Below, piece by piece: positions 34,834 to 46,578 of a stretch of 64,000 nucleotides of DNA. The position numbers and the translations under genes are program-made. Position 1 is the first letter of the stretch. Every line of letters begins with the position of its first letter. The notes beneath the pieces are model-generated. The model was not told where the DNA came from. It did no database searches and saw only the letters and a list, made by a program, of their open reading frames with translations. This DNA is from Botrytis cinerea B05.10 (Eukaryota; Ascomycota; Leotiomycetes; Helotiales; Sclerotiniaceae), in NCBI RefSeq assembly GCF_000143535.2, contig NC_037311.1:868001-932000 (forward strand), written 5' to 3'.

Positions 34834-35605
34834 TTACAAAAGCAATCCCATTCCCACCGCCGCAACCAACACACTGCCTCCAACCCACTTCTCCATCTTT
34901 CCAGCCATTCCTGTAAATACAGATAGCGTAGCCGTAGCCGTGGTACTTCCCGTGAATGTAGCATTGCTTCCTCCACCTGTCTTCGTCGCACTAAGCGAGG
35001 CTACTGGTGGTGTGGTAGGTGTTGTGTAGGCTGGAGGACTGACGATATCGCTAGTCGTAACACTTGCAGATGTAGTTGGGATAGTTGAAGCACTGGCAGA
35101 TGCGACAGATGAAGGAGTGACGGATTGGAGAACGCCGGTCAGAGAGTAGATTGCTGCGCAGGCGGTAAGATCCATGCCATCTGGACAACACCAGACGGTG
35201 AGGTCGGTGGCCTGGGTGCAGTAGTAGCCTTCGGAGCAGGAGTCTTTTTCGAAGTCAGTTTTGTACGGAGTTATAAGCTGGGTAGATATGTGTAAGTTGA
35301 GAAGACATACCACCAGTTCCAGTTGGACAACAAGTTTCCTTGACCGTAGGGTCAAAACAATGAAGATCTCCATCATTCGAGGCACAAGTTTCATAGCCTG
35401 TTCCGCATGCTTCTGCACAAGTGCCGTAGCCACTGCAGAAAGTTTGAGAGGGTTGATAACCCGATTGTCGCTTGGTGAGACCATATGCTTGGTTACCAAA
35501 TGGGTTGAGGGATTTAGCTGCTAACTTGTAAGGTATAGCCTCTGATGCTTTTGCGGAAGCAGAAGCTACCAGAATGGAAGCGGCGATGATATTATTCAAA
35601 TACAT
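34834..35605 (-). CDS. Secreted cysteine-rich protein, probably GPI-anchored
   Basis: Exons 35605-35311 and 35243-34834 give 234 residues. The start at MYLNNIIAASILVASASA forms a signal peptide (a longer frame from 35644 exists). A cysteine-rich region follows (FCSGYGTCAEACGTGYETC, then CFDPTVKETCCPTG and DSCSEGYYC...WCCPDGMD), spaced like short disulfide-linked repeats. After that comes a Ser/Thr/Pro-rich spacer (about residues 145-205), and the chain ends with the hydrophobic tail VGGSVLVAAVGMGLLL, which fits a GPI signal. Many ascomycetes have such surface proteins of unknown function. The intron sits inside the Cys-rich region. A role at the cell wall is inferred from architecture only. 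Confidence 0.75.
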
Positions 35606-36873
35606 TTTGAGATTATGTATAAAAACTCTCCTGGTTTCAAGCAAATGTAGGAATAAAAAGTGCTTTGGTGATAGAAAACGATAGAATGAGATATCTAATA
35701 ACGACTTCGATGGACACTATCAAAGTACGAAGATTCCTGCCTACTTATATGAAATATACCTCCTTGTATTGGGTCTCTAGTACCATGATTTTTATGTCTG
35801 TTGTCAATGTTCTCGTTGACATGGTAGCTTCAAAAGTGGAGGCGAAGCATCACAATTTTGAAAACATGGCTGAGATATTACAGCGAATTGTTTCCCTTCG
35901 GCAAGGATTCTAGTATGTATTGAGCCTTCATTAATAAGATGTGTTCTGGGCGTGCCCGGTCATAAAATGAAGGGAGTAGGGACTCAACGCCGTTGATTCA
36001 CACTGGGCGGCAACCTTCAATCACGTCGATTAATGTGATACCAAAGCGCGGAAACTTCAGTTGAAACAGCAAATGACAACATGCGATGAAGTATGTTAGT
36101 GGCATATTGAACTGAAAGCTCCAATGTCTAAAATGAGATTCAAGAATCAGACAGCCGCTCAGACTTAGATGCTTCATGATATACTTTCAAGATAATCAGA
36201 TAGCCTCTTGGCGGCAGACCGCAACGAATCTCGGCGCCTTCACTAGAAAGGCGAATATCTTTCGTCTCAGAAGGGGGAAATAATGGCAGCTTGCAAATCC
36301 TAAAGCCTTCAAATTTAAAATAGTAACAGATATATTTCTGCCTTCTGATCTAATTAACGCCAAGGTCACCGCAAAGCCTCTCTGCAAGCCATCGGATTTG
36401 AGCTGAAATAATAGCTATGAGTGGCTACCCAATAAGTTTTTGAGCTCCGAAGTTGTTTCACACGTGATGCCCGCATCTGGGATCGGGGAGGGAATGTAGC
36501 AATGCATTTGCGATGTCTCGGCTCATATGTGTACTTGATATTGAAATATCGGTGCTCGTCAGAGCTGCGTTGACTGTGTCCGATAAGGTCGAAGAAGCTT
36601 GGAAAGATTAAGTCTTTAAAGATACGAGTAAGTTAATCTGATGTTTTTATGGTGAAGACAAGCATGATACATCACTGGTGCACTAGGCCATGAGCTAGTG
36701 GCTGTCCAGAGCTCTGATTGAGCGTCATGCTACATTTGTGACACAAAACATACCAAAGAACCAAACTAGGGAACAACAAAGAAATGTGCATGAAAACAAA
36801 CAACCAAATCTTTAAACATCAACAACACTCTTGAGATATTCAAATCAAGTCAATAAGCCAGTAAATCGAAATA
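35606..36873. other. Intergenic region upstream of the NmrA-like gene
   Basis: There is 1.27 kb between the cysteine-rich protein gene and the NmrA-like gene, which diverge. An 82-codon plus-strand frame at 35665-35913 has a hydrophobic stretch but no other support. Nothing else coding is seen. Confidence 0.5.
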
Positions 36874-37776
36874 ATGACAAACACTTTTCTCATCACGGGA
36901 GCGACCGGTAAACAAGGGGGAGCAGCAATTGATGCTCTTCTCTCTGCTACTGGCTCGTCTGATATTACCATATTTGCTCTGACTCGCAACGTCGAATCAC
37001 CAGCAGCAGAGAAATTAGCCAAGAAATCCGACAAGATCAAACTTCTTCAGGGCGATCTAAATGACTGTCCTGCAATTTTCGAAGCGGCTCCTCAGCCCAT
37101 CAAGAGCGTCTTCTGCGTTACCATGCCCAACATGGGGTTTGGCAATGCCGGCGTGAGCGAAGAAGAGAAAGGCATGGCTTTTATCGACGCGTCCATACAG
37201 CATGGCGTAGAACATTTCGTATTCACGTCTGTGGATCGTCACGGCGAAGATTCCGATAATGATCCAACGAACATTCCACATTTCATCAGCAAAGCCAATA
37301 TCGAGAAACATTTGAAGGAGAAAAGTGCAGGGACCCAAATGTCATGGACCATTCTGCGACCTGTCGCATTTATGGAGAACTTTGCCCCTGGACTCGTAGG
37401 CAAGATTTTCCCGACCGCTTGGTGTGCTTCTTTAGCTCCGACTACCAAACTTCAGCTCGTCGCGACTGCCGATATTGGATACTTTGCGGCTCAGGCATTG
37501 CTCAACCCGAAGGATTATAATGGACGCGCTATCAGTCTAGCGGGCGACGAACTAACATTCGGAGAAGCAAATGAAATATTTGAATCGAGACTTGGAAAGG
37601 ATATCCCGAGAACATTCAATTTCGTTGGATCTACTCTGCTCTGGGCGATCAAAGATGTTGGATTGATGTTCAGTTGGTTCGAAGAGAGGGGGTATGCAGC
37701 CGATATCAAGGCTTTGAGAAAGGAACATCCGGGACTCCAAAGTTTCGGTGACTGGTTGAAGACGAGTGGGTTGTAG
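36874..37776 (+). CDS. NmrA-like NAD(P)-binding oxidoreductase/regulator
   Basis: This single-exon gene encodes 300 residues of an atypical short-chain dehydrogenase fold. The dinucleotide-binding motif GATGKQGG (residues 9-16) follows the first beta strand MTNTFLIT. VEHFVFTSVDRHGED and SWTILRPVAFMENF are typical NmrA/HSCARG-family phrases. The family senses NAD(P)(H) ratio or acts as isoflavone-reductase-like enzymes; members lack the classical YxxxK catalytic pair, and here none is seen at the expected place. There is no signal peptide, so it is probably cytosolic. It could be a redox sensor or a small-molecule reductase; neighbours give no hint. The reading frame is intact from start to stop. 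Confidence 0.85.
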   Translation: MTNTFLITGATGKQGGAAIDALLSATGSSDITIFALTRNVESPAAEKLAKKSDKIKLLQGDLNDCPAIFEAAPQPIKSVFCVTMPNMGFGNAGVSEEEKGMAFIDASIQHGVEHFVFTSVDRHGEDSDNDPTNIPHFISKANIEKHLKEKSAGTQMSWTILRPVAFMENFAPGLVGKIFPTAWCASLAPTTKLQLVATADIGYFAAQALLNPKDYNGRAISLAGDELTFGEANEIFESRLGKDIPRTFNFVGSTLLWAIKDVGLMFSWFEERGYAADIKALRKEHPGLQSFGDWLKTSGL

Positions 37777-38831
37777 GGATTTTGACGATGAATGTCTGGT
37801 GTCATATGGGGTGTTATTTCGGAGTTTGGATCGTGGTACTTATGACTAGTTTCGTTGACAATTTGAAGCCCATTGCGCAAGGAGAATACTTCGGATTTCG
37901 AAGCTCACAAGAAGGTAGCTGTTGTAGACAAAGCTTAGTGTAACGAATTCAATAGTGATGATGACCATGTCTCTTCGCCACAGTGTTTAAATCGTATGAA
38001 ATCTCGAGTTCAAGTAACAGTACATTGGCTACCTAGCAAAGGGTAGATTATGTGACTTTATCTTGAGTGTTTTCGTCGAGGCATGAGTTTAGATTCGCCT
38101 GAACATCATCAAACTCCGTTGGATGAGGAGTATCTTATCCTTTCCATGTTCATCGAAGTGTTTATTGCAAACGACATTTCTGAAAATAGTCCAGTCCAGA
38201 ACGCGCGTGTAGGCGCACCTCAACGGTGCAGCTCATAACCTATCCGGATCTTTATGGTCGACCCTCAGTCCTTCGCTTCGATGAATATAGCGAGTTCTGA
38301 TGACGTATGTAGAGGAGAACAAAATCCTACCTTCCAGGTTCTAACATTGAACTTAGATATCATCACAAAACGCTTCACTTTGACTGCGAGACAGTGATGC
38401 GGTTAGAAATTACAATTTTCACAGTTATATATTGTTTCTGATTAAGTCGTGAAATTGGGGAGGGAAAAGAGAAGAGTAGGGTAAGGAGGTCACAGAAAAA
38501 AATCGAAGTGTATTTTAGCATATTGTTAAATATCAATTGCTAGGCATTCATAAGCAACATACACAATGTCATGTGAATACATCTGAACATGGTTGTTTGG
38601 TAATCTCGTTTGAAATTCATCTTTATATTGATTCCATCTGCGAACAACAAATGTTTGGTATCTGAAGCACATTGCTCGTGTGCTATTCCTTTTCGTAAGC
38701 CAATCTCCCACCTAGCACACTCTTTATGCAGATGAATGTATCTAATAAATCTTTTGTAATGCAGAAAATCCACTACAACCCCTATTGTACGCCTGTGGCT
38801 GGTTCATAGAAAAATATAAAAATTACATTGA
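37777..38831. other. Convergent intergenic region
   Basis: This 1.05 kb separates the 3' ends of the NmrA-like gene and the Pcf11 gene. Minus-strand frames of 61-77 codons near 38526-38773 have no recognisable features. No gene is called. Confidence 0.5.
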
Positions 38832-41163
38832 CTAAGGCTCCATTTTGATTTTCGTCCGTAAGAGGGGCTCCTGATCCTACCAGGAGTTAGCATCATTAAT
38901 CATGATTAAAAAGAACAAAACGTAGAACTCACCTCTGCTTTTCGCTTGCCCAGAACCGTTGGCTCAGGCGTGCCTCTGTCTTTCGTGGCTTCGGCATAAC
39001 AACTAGCATGATAAATACGATCACCCACTTTCTTAGCATCCATCCACACAAACTCTTGTGCATCATCTAACCATTTCATCTCAAACTTTTCTTGGCATAT
39101 AGGACAAACACTTCCAGCAAGAGCAGGATCGTCGGGTACCGCTAGATATTGAAGCTTTGGCTTAGCATTCGTAGCCGAAGATGAACCAGCAGCACCTTGG
39201 GTAGTATCCGATGCATCATTCACCTGGTCATCTTCTGGTTCGCGCCATTTTATCCAGTCCTTTAAAGTATTAGATTGTGGAATTGGAATAGTGGCATGAT
39301 TACTTACCAATTCATCAACATACCAACTTCGATGTTGGCCCCTCTTCTCAGCCTCAGCCATTCTTTGATGAACACGGAAGTGCCAATCCATATGTGCCGC
39401 TTTCTTCTTTCGACCTTCTGTGTCTGATTGAAAGCGTCGTCCACATTGTGTACATGGCGCGCCAAGCTTTTCGTAGAGATTGGAGATAAGATGCGGGCGA
39501 AACCTGTGATTGTTAGCAGGAGATTAAATATTGAATCGCGCAAACGTTCTTACATTTTTAATGAGGCTGGCTTTAAAACGACATCATTGGGAATCTCTAA
39601 AAGCGGCGTCCTTGACACGGGGGGCGCACTTATGAAGGGCAGAGATGGGGGGAAGCTAGGAGGATTAGCACTGCCTAAAGCACTTGGCGGTTGAGTGAGT
39701 GTGCTTGACACTGTTGGTATTCCAGGTAGCATACCAGCAGCTCGAAGTCTTTCCAATAATGAGTTAGGATCTGCTGCAGGTTTTGAAACAGATGCCAAAA
39801 CAGGGGCCGAAGAAGCTTGCTGAAAGGGTAGCTGTAAAGGTAGTGCAAGTTGTGGTTGAGGAGATTGGATTGCAACAGCGGCTTGGGGGGGAGGGGGCGT
39901 GGGAATCTGTGGTGTAGCAGATTGGCGTGCTAAAAGAGCAGCCAATCCACCAGGGCCTAGCAAAGAGTTCAAGGTTGGCTGCGGCTGAGGTTGAGGTGTT
40001 GGCGTAGCTACCACAGGTGCTGGCCTAGGGGATGGAATTTTAGGGGCTGGCTGGGGGGGACCAGATAGTTGTGCAACTTGTTCTTTTATCATTGCTATTT
40101 GATCAGGTGGAAGCCTTTGAGTTTGTAGAATGGTCTGTAAATCAAGCAAGGCTTTCAGTCTTGTTTGTATGCTACTATCATATGGACTCTGGGCAAATTC
40201 TGCCTTTGAAGAAACAATGAGGTTGGAGATATCCCTGTTCAACATATCTACGCTCGCCTCTGGTGGTTGATAAACCTGAGGCTGTGACTGCTGCCAGGAT
40301 GCCGAGCTGCCTGGCTGTTGAGAATATTGAGTTGGAGGAGGTCGCTTGAGAATATTAGTATCAAGCAGTAATGTTAGAATGCTTCACATACCTGAGGAAG
40401 TCCAAGCTGCAGATGACCATTGGCTTGGTTGTTATACTGCTGGCCATTCGCTGGAGGAGGGTATTGTTGAGGGTATCCAGAATGTCCGGGAGGTGGATAA
40501 AGAGGTTGACGAGATTGGTTTGGGGGAGTTGGCGTGTTACGATAGGGAGCCTGACCTACGGCAGATCGGCCTCGGTTCATTAACTGCTGTTGACTTCTCA
40601 ATTGCTCTTGTTGGAGAGCTGAGGTTCTGGCTTTTATGAGAGCATTTTCGATGGGACGAGTTACTTCTGGAGGAAACACAGGACGTGTATCTATAGAGCC
40701 AGGCACAGGCTCTTTCCAAGTTTTCAACATCTCATCCATTTTTCTTCGCACATCATGAGAGACCAAAGCATACGCCTCCATGAAAGTTGAATAAAGTTGC
40801 CGACCAAAGAAGAGGGTATAAGGTGTTCCAACATTCTTGACTACGGAATCGAGGACGTAGAAAGCGGGCAATTTCTTTTGCGGAGAAGTCTGTCAATGAT
40901 TCGTAAGTAATGGAAGCAAAGTGTAGGCACAAAGCAAAGCACGACTATAGTTACTAGACTCTACTCGTATTACGAAATGAGAATATTTATCCTACCTGTT
41001 TTATATGGTTCTTCAATGCCTCTGAAATGGCCAAAGCATGTTCGGTGTTTTCTTTTGCTATAACGGTTAGATTGCTGATCTCATATCTCGAATTCATAGT
41101 CAAATCTTCAAGGGCTCTTTTGTAGTCCTCCGCTACCTCATCAGAAGGGACTCCAAACGACAT
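38832..41163 (-). CDS. pcf11: mRNA cleavage and polyadenylation factor Pcf11
   Basis: This nuclear protein of cleavage factor IA binds the RNA polymerase II C-terminal domain and couples 3'-end cleavage to termination. Exons in transcript order: 41163-40996, 40889-40392, 40344-39554, 39503-39308, 39259-38933, 38870-38832, giving about 672 residues. The N-terminal CID (about residues 1-140) includes YKRALEDLTMNSRYEI, YVLDSVVKNVGTPY and FMEAYALVSHDVRRKMDEML. Gln/Pro-rich linkers follow. Near the C-terminus come two zinc-binding parts, CTQCGRRF with a later HMDWHFRVH, and CPICQEKF with YHASC, flanking DWIKWRE, the usual Clp1/Rna14-binding area. The fourth intron (48 bases) keeps the frame if retained and would add 16 residues. 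It is divergent from the I9 inhibitor gene. Confidence 0.93.
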
Positions 41164-41947
41164 GGTGGGCTAGAAGGGAAGCCGCAGAACGTTGCAAAGG
41201 TGCGTAGACTTGTAATGATGATCTTGATGATGAAAGACAGCCACAGAAAAGAAAAAGGTCTTTGTCGTGAAAAACCACCAAGCTCCACGACTCGATTAAA
41301 CAAGAAGGAGCTTTTAAACAACAGCTAACTAGTACCATGCAAAAGTATTCAACTCGAGAAGAACTAGAAGTGTGTATTTGATGATTGCCAATTTCTCTGA
41401 AAACCCTTTGTAACCCTCAAACTCTCTGTATTCAATTTTCTCTTCCTATGAGGCCCAGTCCTTATAGATAGCTTGATGCCCCACGCCTTTATCCTCCTAT
41501 CCAAATCCCCAAGTCAGATCTCACGCAATTTATAGTCAGTTCCGCCGACGTCGCCCTTGCAGATAATGTGGAAGGTCGAATTGGTTGTATTCTTGATAAT
41601 TGATCGGGGATTCAAGATGCTTTGAAGTTGAAAAGCAGAGACGTTTGTTTGCAGAAACGCGACGATGTTGATTTAGCTGTCTTGCACTCACGCTACTGAC
41701 CTGAAAGTTTATAGGCAAATTGAACTAGTGAATGGCTGAGGCACTAATAAGAGATCATCAATTACTTATTAATCACGCTAGGTATCGGTCCGCTAGCGCC
41801 ACGCCTAATCGATATCGTCATACATCCATTCCCATATCATATCACCTCGTCCCATATTCACCACGTTCGTTGTCTTCCGACTGTAATCATTAATCAACAG
41901 TCGAAACCTCGCAATATTCATACCGAAAGAATCCAAGCTGTGTCAAC
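41164..41947. other. Divergent promoter region, pcf11 and I9 inhibitor
   Basis: Both flanking genes start here and face apart. Pyrimidine-rich stretches precede each start. Minus-strand frames at 41133-41338 and 41536-41718 overlap the pcf11 leader and are not supported as genes. Confidence 0.5.
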
Positions 41948-42308
41948 ATGATGATCTTTACAAAATTCACACAGCTCGCTCTACTCGCCATTTCCCTATT
42001 CTCGATTCCTGGCTTGAGTGCAGCAGCACCTCAAAAATCAGTAATTGTTTCGTATCCAGATGATACTCCAAATAATGTAGTGCAGCAAGCGATGGATGCG
42101 ATCAAAAATGCCGGAGGTGTTATTACACATGAATACAAACTTATCAAGTAAGCGTGCTTGTTACCCATGGTCTATGGTTGTATCTGATTTGTTCAACAGA
42201 GGCTTCGCTGCCAAAGCTCCAGCTCAAGTCCTCGTTACTGTTCAGGCATGGGGAAGCGATTATCATGCTGTTATCGAAGAGGATCAGGTTGTAAATGCCA
42301 ATGATTAA
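41948..42308 (+). CDS. Secreted inhibitor I9-like protein (Pbi2-type)
   Basis: Exons 41948-42147 and 42200-42308 give 102 residues. An apparent signal peptide (ALLAISLFSIPGLSAAAP) is followed by SVIVSYPDDTPNNVVQQAM, a first strand and helix, then AGGVITHEYKLIKGFAAKAP and the edge strand with WGSDYHAVIEEDQVV. This is the peptidase inhibitor I9 fold, the same as the propeptide of subtilases and the yeast proteinase B inhibitor Pbi2. No protease domain follows, so it would act alone on a subtilisin-like serine protease. Classical Pbi2 lacks a signal peptide, so this one may work in the secretory pathway, vacuole or outside. A start at the second Met changes little. The 52-base intron is canonical. 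Confidence 0.8.
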
Positions 42309-43546
42309 GAGAGGGGTTTGACGACGAAATGAGATGAAATTGGAAACAGGCGCATTCAGGAAATCCTACCCATCGACGGGTTATATATATATGAGGTCCA
42401 TAGGGGATGCTGGGTATTATCGAGGAGTTTGGTGGTTCCTCGTTGGTAGGACCTATGTATATGAGGTTGTTCTGGGAATGGAGTCAAAATGGACTTGCGA
42501 TATTTTTTATATAAAATGATTTGGGGAAATGGTAATCGGCTGGACAACATCAGCATACTTCAAACTCAGGGCAGCGAACTCGAGCGTCATTACAGAAGAA
42601 ATCTCATAATATTTCACTCACATGCATATTTACAACATGTACATTTATTAAGGGGCTCATTTTCAGATAATCTGAATATGAAGGGGTGAATCAAATGCTG
42701 TCTAATTAGACAACCCCGAGCAGTATGAGTGTCTGACTTTATATCACACACAATTTCCTGTTCATATTAGAAATTTATGCAGATTTCATATCTTCAGTCG
42801 ACCTGATCGAGATCTCCTCATCTACTTAGTATCAATTACTCAGGTCTTGGGCCATGGCCAATTGTGCAGATTTCCATAGTTAAACTTCACCAATACTTTC
42901 ATGGGCTAGAGTACATGCGGAGATGCTCAGATGTCACCAAATTCTTGTCCGCTGATGTGTAGCCGCAAACGGTCTTCCACCATTGCTCTTCACTACTCGT
43001 ACACTCAACATCCTTTGAAGATGTCCTTTCCCTTTCCCTTTTCCTTTTCCTTTGTATGCATTCCCCCGCAAAACCATCGATTGTTGCTGTTGATTGACCC
43101 CACAGTCAAAGAGATGTTCAACAGGGGGGACTCGAGCCTGGACTTTTATTAGCCTCGCAACACAAGAAGAAAGTGCCGTTGGATAAAAGTGTACTTGGAG
43201 ACAATGAAACATGGGAAATAAATGGCATAAATCGTTGCGAGAATCCATTTGAAAAAGCGTCTCCTTTCTCAATTGCTGATAACTTCGACACTCCATACGG
43301 CTACAGCAAAGCAGAGCCTTTTCCTCCAAATTCCCACACCTCCCAACCTCCAGTCTCCATCCAGTCTCCAGTTTCCCAGGGTCCCTCACTAAAAATACAA
43401 GTTCGTGTAATCTGGAAATTTACGTGCACCTGCACCTGCATCTGCACCTGCACGCACGATAAGACTTCAAACCTCACTCAACTTCTTCGCATCTCCTTAC
43501 ACCGCCGAAATCCACAACACAACGGGTTTCTGTCAACGCAGGAAAA
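42309..43546. other. Intergenic region upstream of the Hook gene
   Basis: No gene is recognised in this 1.24 kb. It contains a CCCTTTT-rich block near 43025-43052 and an imperfect hexamer array TGCACC (about 43422-43455). The last 100 bases are CA-rich like a leader before the Hook start codon. Confidence 0.5.
43422..43455. repeat. Imperfect (TGCACC)n hexamer repeat
   Basis: Five to six imperfect copies of the hexamer TGCACC/TGCATC lie about 95 bases upstream of the Hook-family start codon, probably in its leader. Confidence 0.6.
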
Positions 43547-46500
43547 ATGCCCTCCAGTTTGGAGCCTCCCGATGACACCACAAGGGCAGTTCTATTGGCA
43601 TGGGTATGTGATTCAACACTATTCTTCACGCGCTCCTCTTCCCTCCCTACTAACATCTACTCGCGATCAGATCAAGACCTTTCCTGCCGTGTTGAACAAG
43701 GTCAAGTCAATAGAAGACTTGACTGATGGCCTTATATTTTCTGATATGCTGGGTACGTTCTAGGTTATCCACCATTCTATGCAAGCCCTCGATACGGATG
43801 CTGATGTTGTTTGTTCTAGAGGACTTCGACCCCGCATATGCCATTAAGGATATTTCGAAAACAACGAGCTCTACAAAATGGATTTCCGCCAAACAGACCT
43901 TGGAGGCCGTTTACAAAAATCTTCTGAAATATTCTCACGAGCACTGTGATAACTGGGTAAAGGCAGCGGTTGTCGAATATCCAATCGACTTCAATGCTTT
44001 GGCACAATACTCGGATCCCACCGAATCGACAAAGGTAGTAGGAAGAGTGAGAACCAGAGACAACATCGCCATAACTAACAGGGTATTCCAGCTTATAACC
44101 ATATTCCTGTTGGTCGCCTTGAAAGGTCCTAATCAGTTGAGATATATCGATCGTGTCCGAACGAAGCTAAGCCATGATATGCAATCAGTGATCGCGAACC
44201 ATGTAGCCACAGTGAGTTAATTTGTTCGTATGGTTTATTGGATGCCGCTGAATATGATGCTACATAGATAGAGCAGGATCTTTCAATCGCTTTACCGGAC
44301 TTAGACCCTCATCGCATCGCCAAGCCATACGACGCCCTGGATCTTGAAGAAAAGTATTCTGCCGTATCCATGGAACATGCAGCATTGAAGAAACGTAATG
44401 CTGACCTGATTACACGTTTGGAAAATCTATCAGAAAGCCGAGATCATCTACTAGACGAGACTAAAGAACAAGACCGACTAATCAAACAGCTACAAGAAAC
44501 GGTTAACCATGGAGGCAAAAGCGAGTATATATCAAGACTCGAAAAGAGACTCGAAGATTCGGAACAATTAATTGCCAACCAGGAACAGCAGCTTGAAGAC
44601 GCTCGGGTAAATAGAGAACTAAAGAACAAAGAATTAGTATCGATTAAACACACCCGGGATTTGGAAACTCAAGACAGATTGAAAGAACTAGAAGTCGAGA
44701 ATTCTGCTTTGTCGAAGAGAGCAAACAAGGTCGATCATTATGAAAAGAAACTTGCCCAGCAAAACGCTATTGAAAAGGAAAACGCAAGACTGCGTGAGCA
44801 GTTAGATGTGCTACAAGAAAACCAAAAGGATTATGACAAAGTTCACATGGAAAATGAACTGCTCAAAACAACTCGCAGAGAATATATGAAAGTGCTCGAA
44901 GGACAGGAGAATACCATAACCGACCTTAAAAATAAGGGTATGGCTTTAGAAGAAGAGCTCAGGTCACGAATGGAGGAGATAGAACTTCATCTTGAAAGAC
45001 AACGACATGATGAGAAGTATATTAACGAACTCCAAGAACGCGTAGACTCACATTCGCCAGAAGAGCCCTCGGGTGGTGGATTCAGTCTTGAAGATGAGCT
45101 TAATCGAAGTGATAGTCCAAATGAACCGAATCAACAGCTTGAGATATCCAGACTGAAAGCGGAGTTGCAGGTTCTGAAAAGTAATGAAGGTGGTAAAGCT
45201 AATGCTGAACTTCGAGCCGAGCTGCAGAAAGCGGAAATGGAAATCCGGAGACTTCGCGAGAAGACCCAAGAGTTGAAAGAGGCTCACGCCATCTCTCAGG
45301 ATCAAATCTCAACTATCATGGGCGACACATCTTTCCTCCCAACAGACGAAGCGTTAGTTACAGCAGTCGACAAAATGATGAATATTGGACCTTTTCAACT
45401 GACACTCGATGATTTTCACAGAGAACGAGCGAAGTCCTCTGGACAATCACTATACCGCGATGCCACAAAAGAGATCGAGAGATTGAATCAGGCAATAAAC
45501 GAGCTTAACGCCAAGCTTACAAGCAGCGAGCGAGATTTGTTGAGAGCACGAGCAGATTGTGGGTGATCAAGCTTCTAGTATGCGTGTGACATCAGCTAAT
45601 CTGAAGATAGTGAGTGCTATGGATTCCGATGAAATCACAGCATTGGAACAGCTCAAGGAGGCCAATGAATTAGTAGCTTCATCATATGAGAAGGATTTGA
45701 CGCTTCTCCAAGCACAGCATAATGATTTGAGAACAGAATTTGTTGACCAGCAGTCTCACCTTCTTGCAGCATTAAAATCCAAAGATAAACTCTCGGAACA
45801 ACTGAAGAATATCTTTCAACAGCCATCAGGTTCTATCGAAGGAGCAGGCAACGACCTTGAGCCTGCAACAGCACTTGATGCTTTGAAAGAGGTAAGTCAA
45901 GAGGACAACATTTCTACATCAAGACCAACTTCACCAAAGAAACAATCCGCAATCAAGCGAATCGGAAAATTGTTCGGTAATAAAAGGCCCAAGGAGCCTG
46001 CGTCAAGCGCTCCAGGTCATGGTCAGCACGATGAAGAACTTGCTAGAGAGCAGGCAGCATTTGGTGTATTGCCAGTAGCACAACCTCCATAGTCATCCTT
46101 CTCTCAACTAAACCCATCACCTTATCAACTTCAACAAAATGATCTAAAGGCATCGACTAATATGATTTCCAGCAACTCCAAAAGAAAGAATCAACCATAC
46201 AAGAGCTTCAACGAAGACTCGTCCTGGCAGAAGACCCAGAAGCGCAGAAGGTACCGTATCGACTTCTTATTCTCACAACCATCATCATAAATAATATTAT
46301 ACCTCTTATTCCAATCAATGATTGTGTCCATATTGAGAGTCATATTATCGTTTATGTGAACTATGTATGTGCAGGAAACTGATTCAACTTGTGTGAAGGC
46401 TGCAAATGATGTTTTGGTGAAGAACCTTACTCGCGAGAACACCCTGATCGCCACTGCCTGGTATGATCTTGCCAACAGACTGCAAAGCAATCATGTGGTG

Positions 46501-46578
46501 CTACAGCGTAGACAAGATGCGCCCAGAACTTGGCTAAACAAACAACGACAACTTGTGAACTCGGGTCCAAGACGCTGA
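43547..46578 (+). CDS. hookA: Hook-family dynein adaptor (HookA-like)
   Basis: Hook proteins link cytoplasmic dynein to early endosomes. Exons: 43547-43603, 43671-43752, 43820-44034, 44092-44211, 44268-45558, 45611-45891, 46173-46250, 46375-46578, about 775 residues. The N-terminal calponin-homology-like HOOK domain (about 1-160) reads VLLAWIKTF, DLTDGLIFSDML, DFDPAYAIKDI and TIFLLVALKGPN. A long coiled coil follows (EHAALKKRNADLITRLENL onward, about 190-600), and the C-terminus reads NTLIATAWYDLANRLQSNH, the cargo-side region of fungal Hooks. Intron 3 (44035-44091, 57 bases) does not change frame. The sixth intron (45892-46172) is long and stays open for about 67 codons to a stop at 46092, with a basic motif AIKRIGKLFGNKRPKEP; I chose splicing because the downstream exons match the family, but retention or a later donor near 46064 is possible. 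Confidence 0.88.

Noticed and set aside
34712..35029. Plus-strand frame of 105 codons with a leader-like upstream sequence (MLYYIQQTEFNPF...)
   Set aside because: Most of it runs antisense to the well-supported cysteine-rich protein gene, and its second half is merely the complement of that gene's Ser/Thr-rich spacer.
35665..35913. 82-codon plus-strand frame with a hydrophobic segment
   Set aside because: Too short and unsupported; no leader, family or conservation evidence can be seen.
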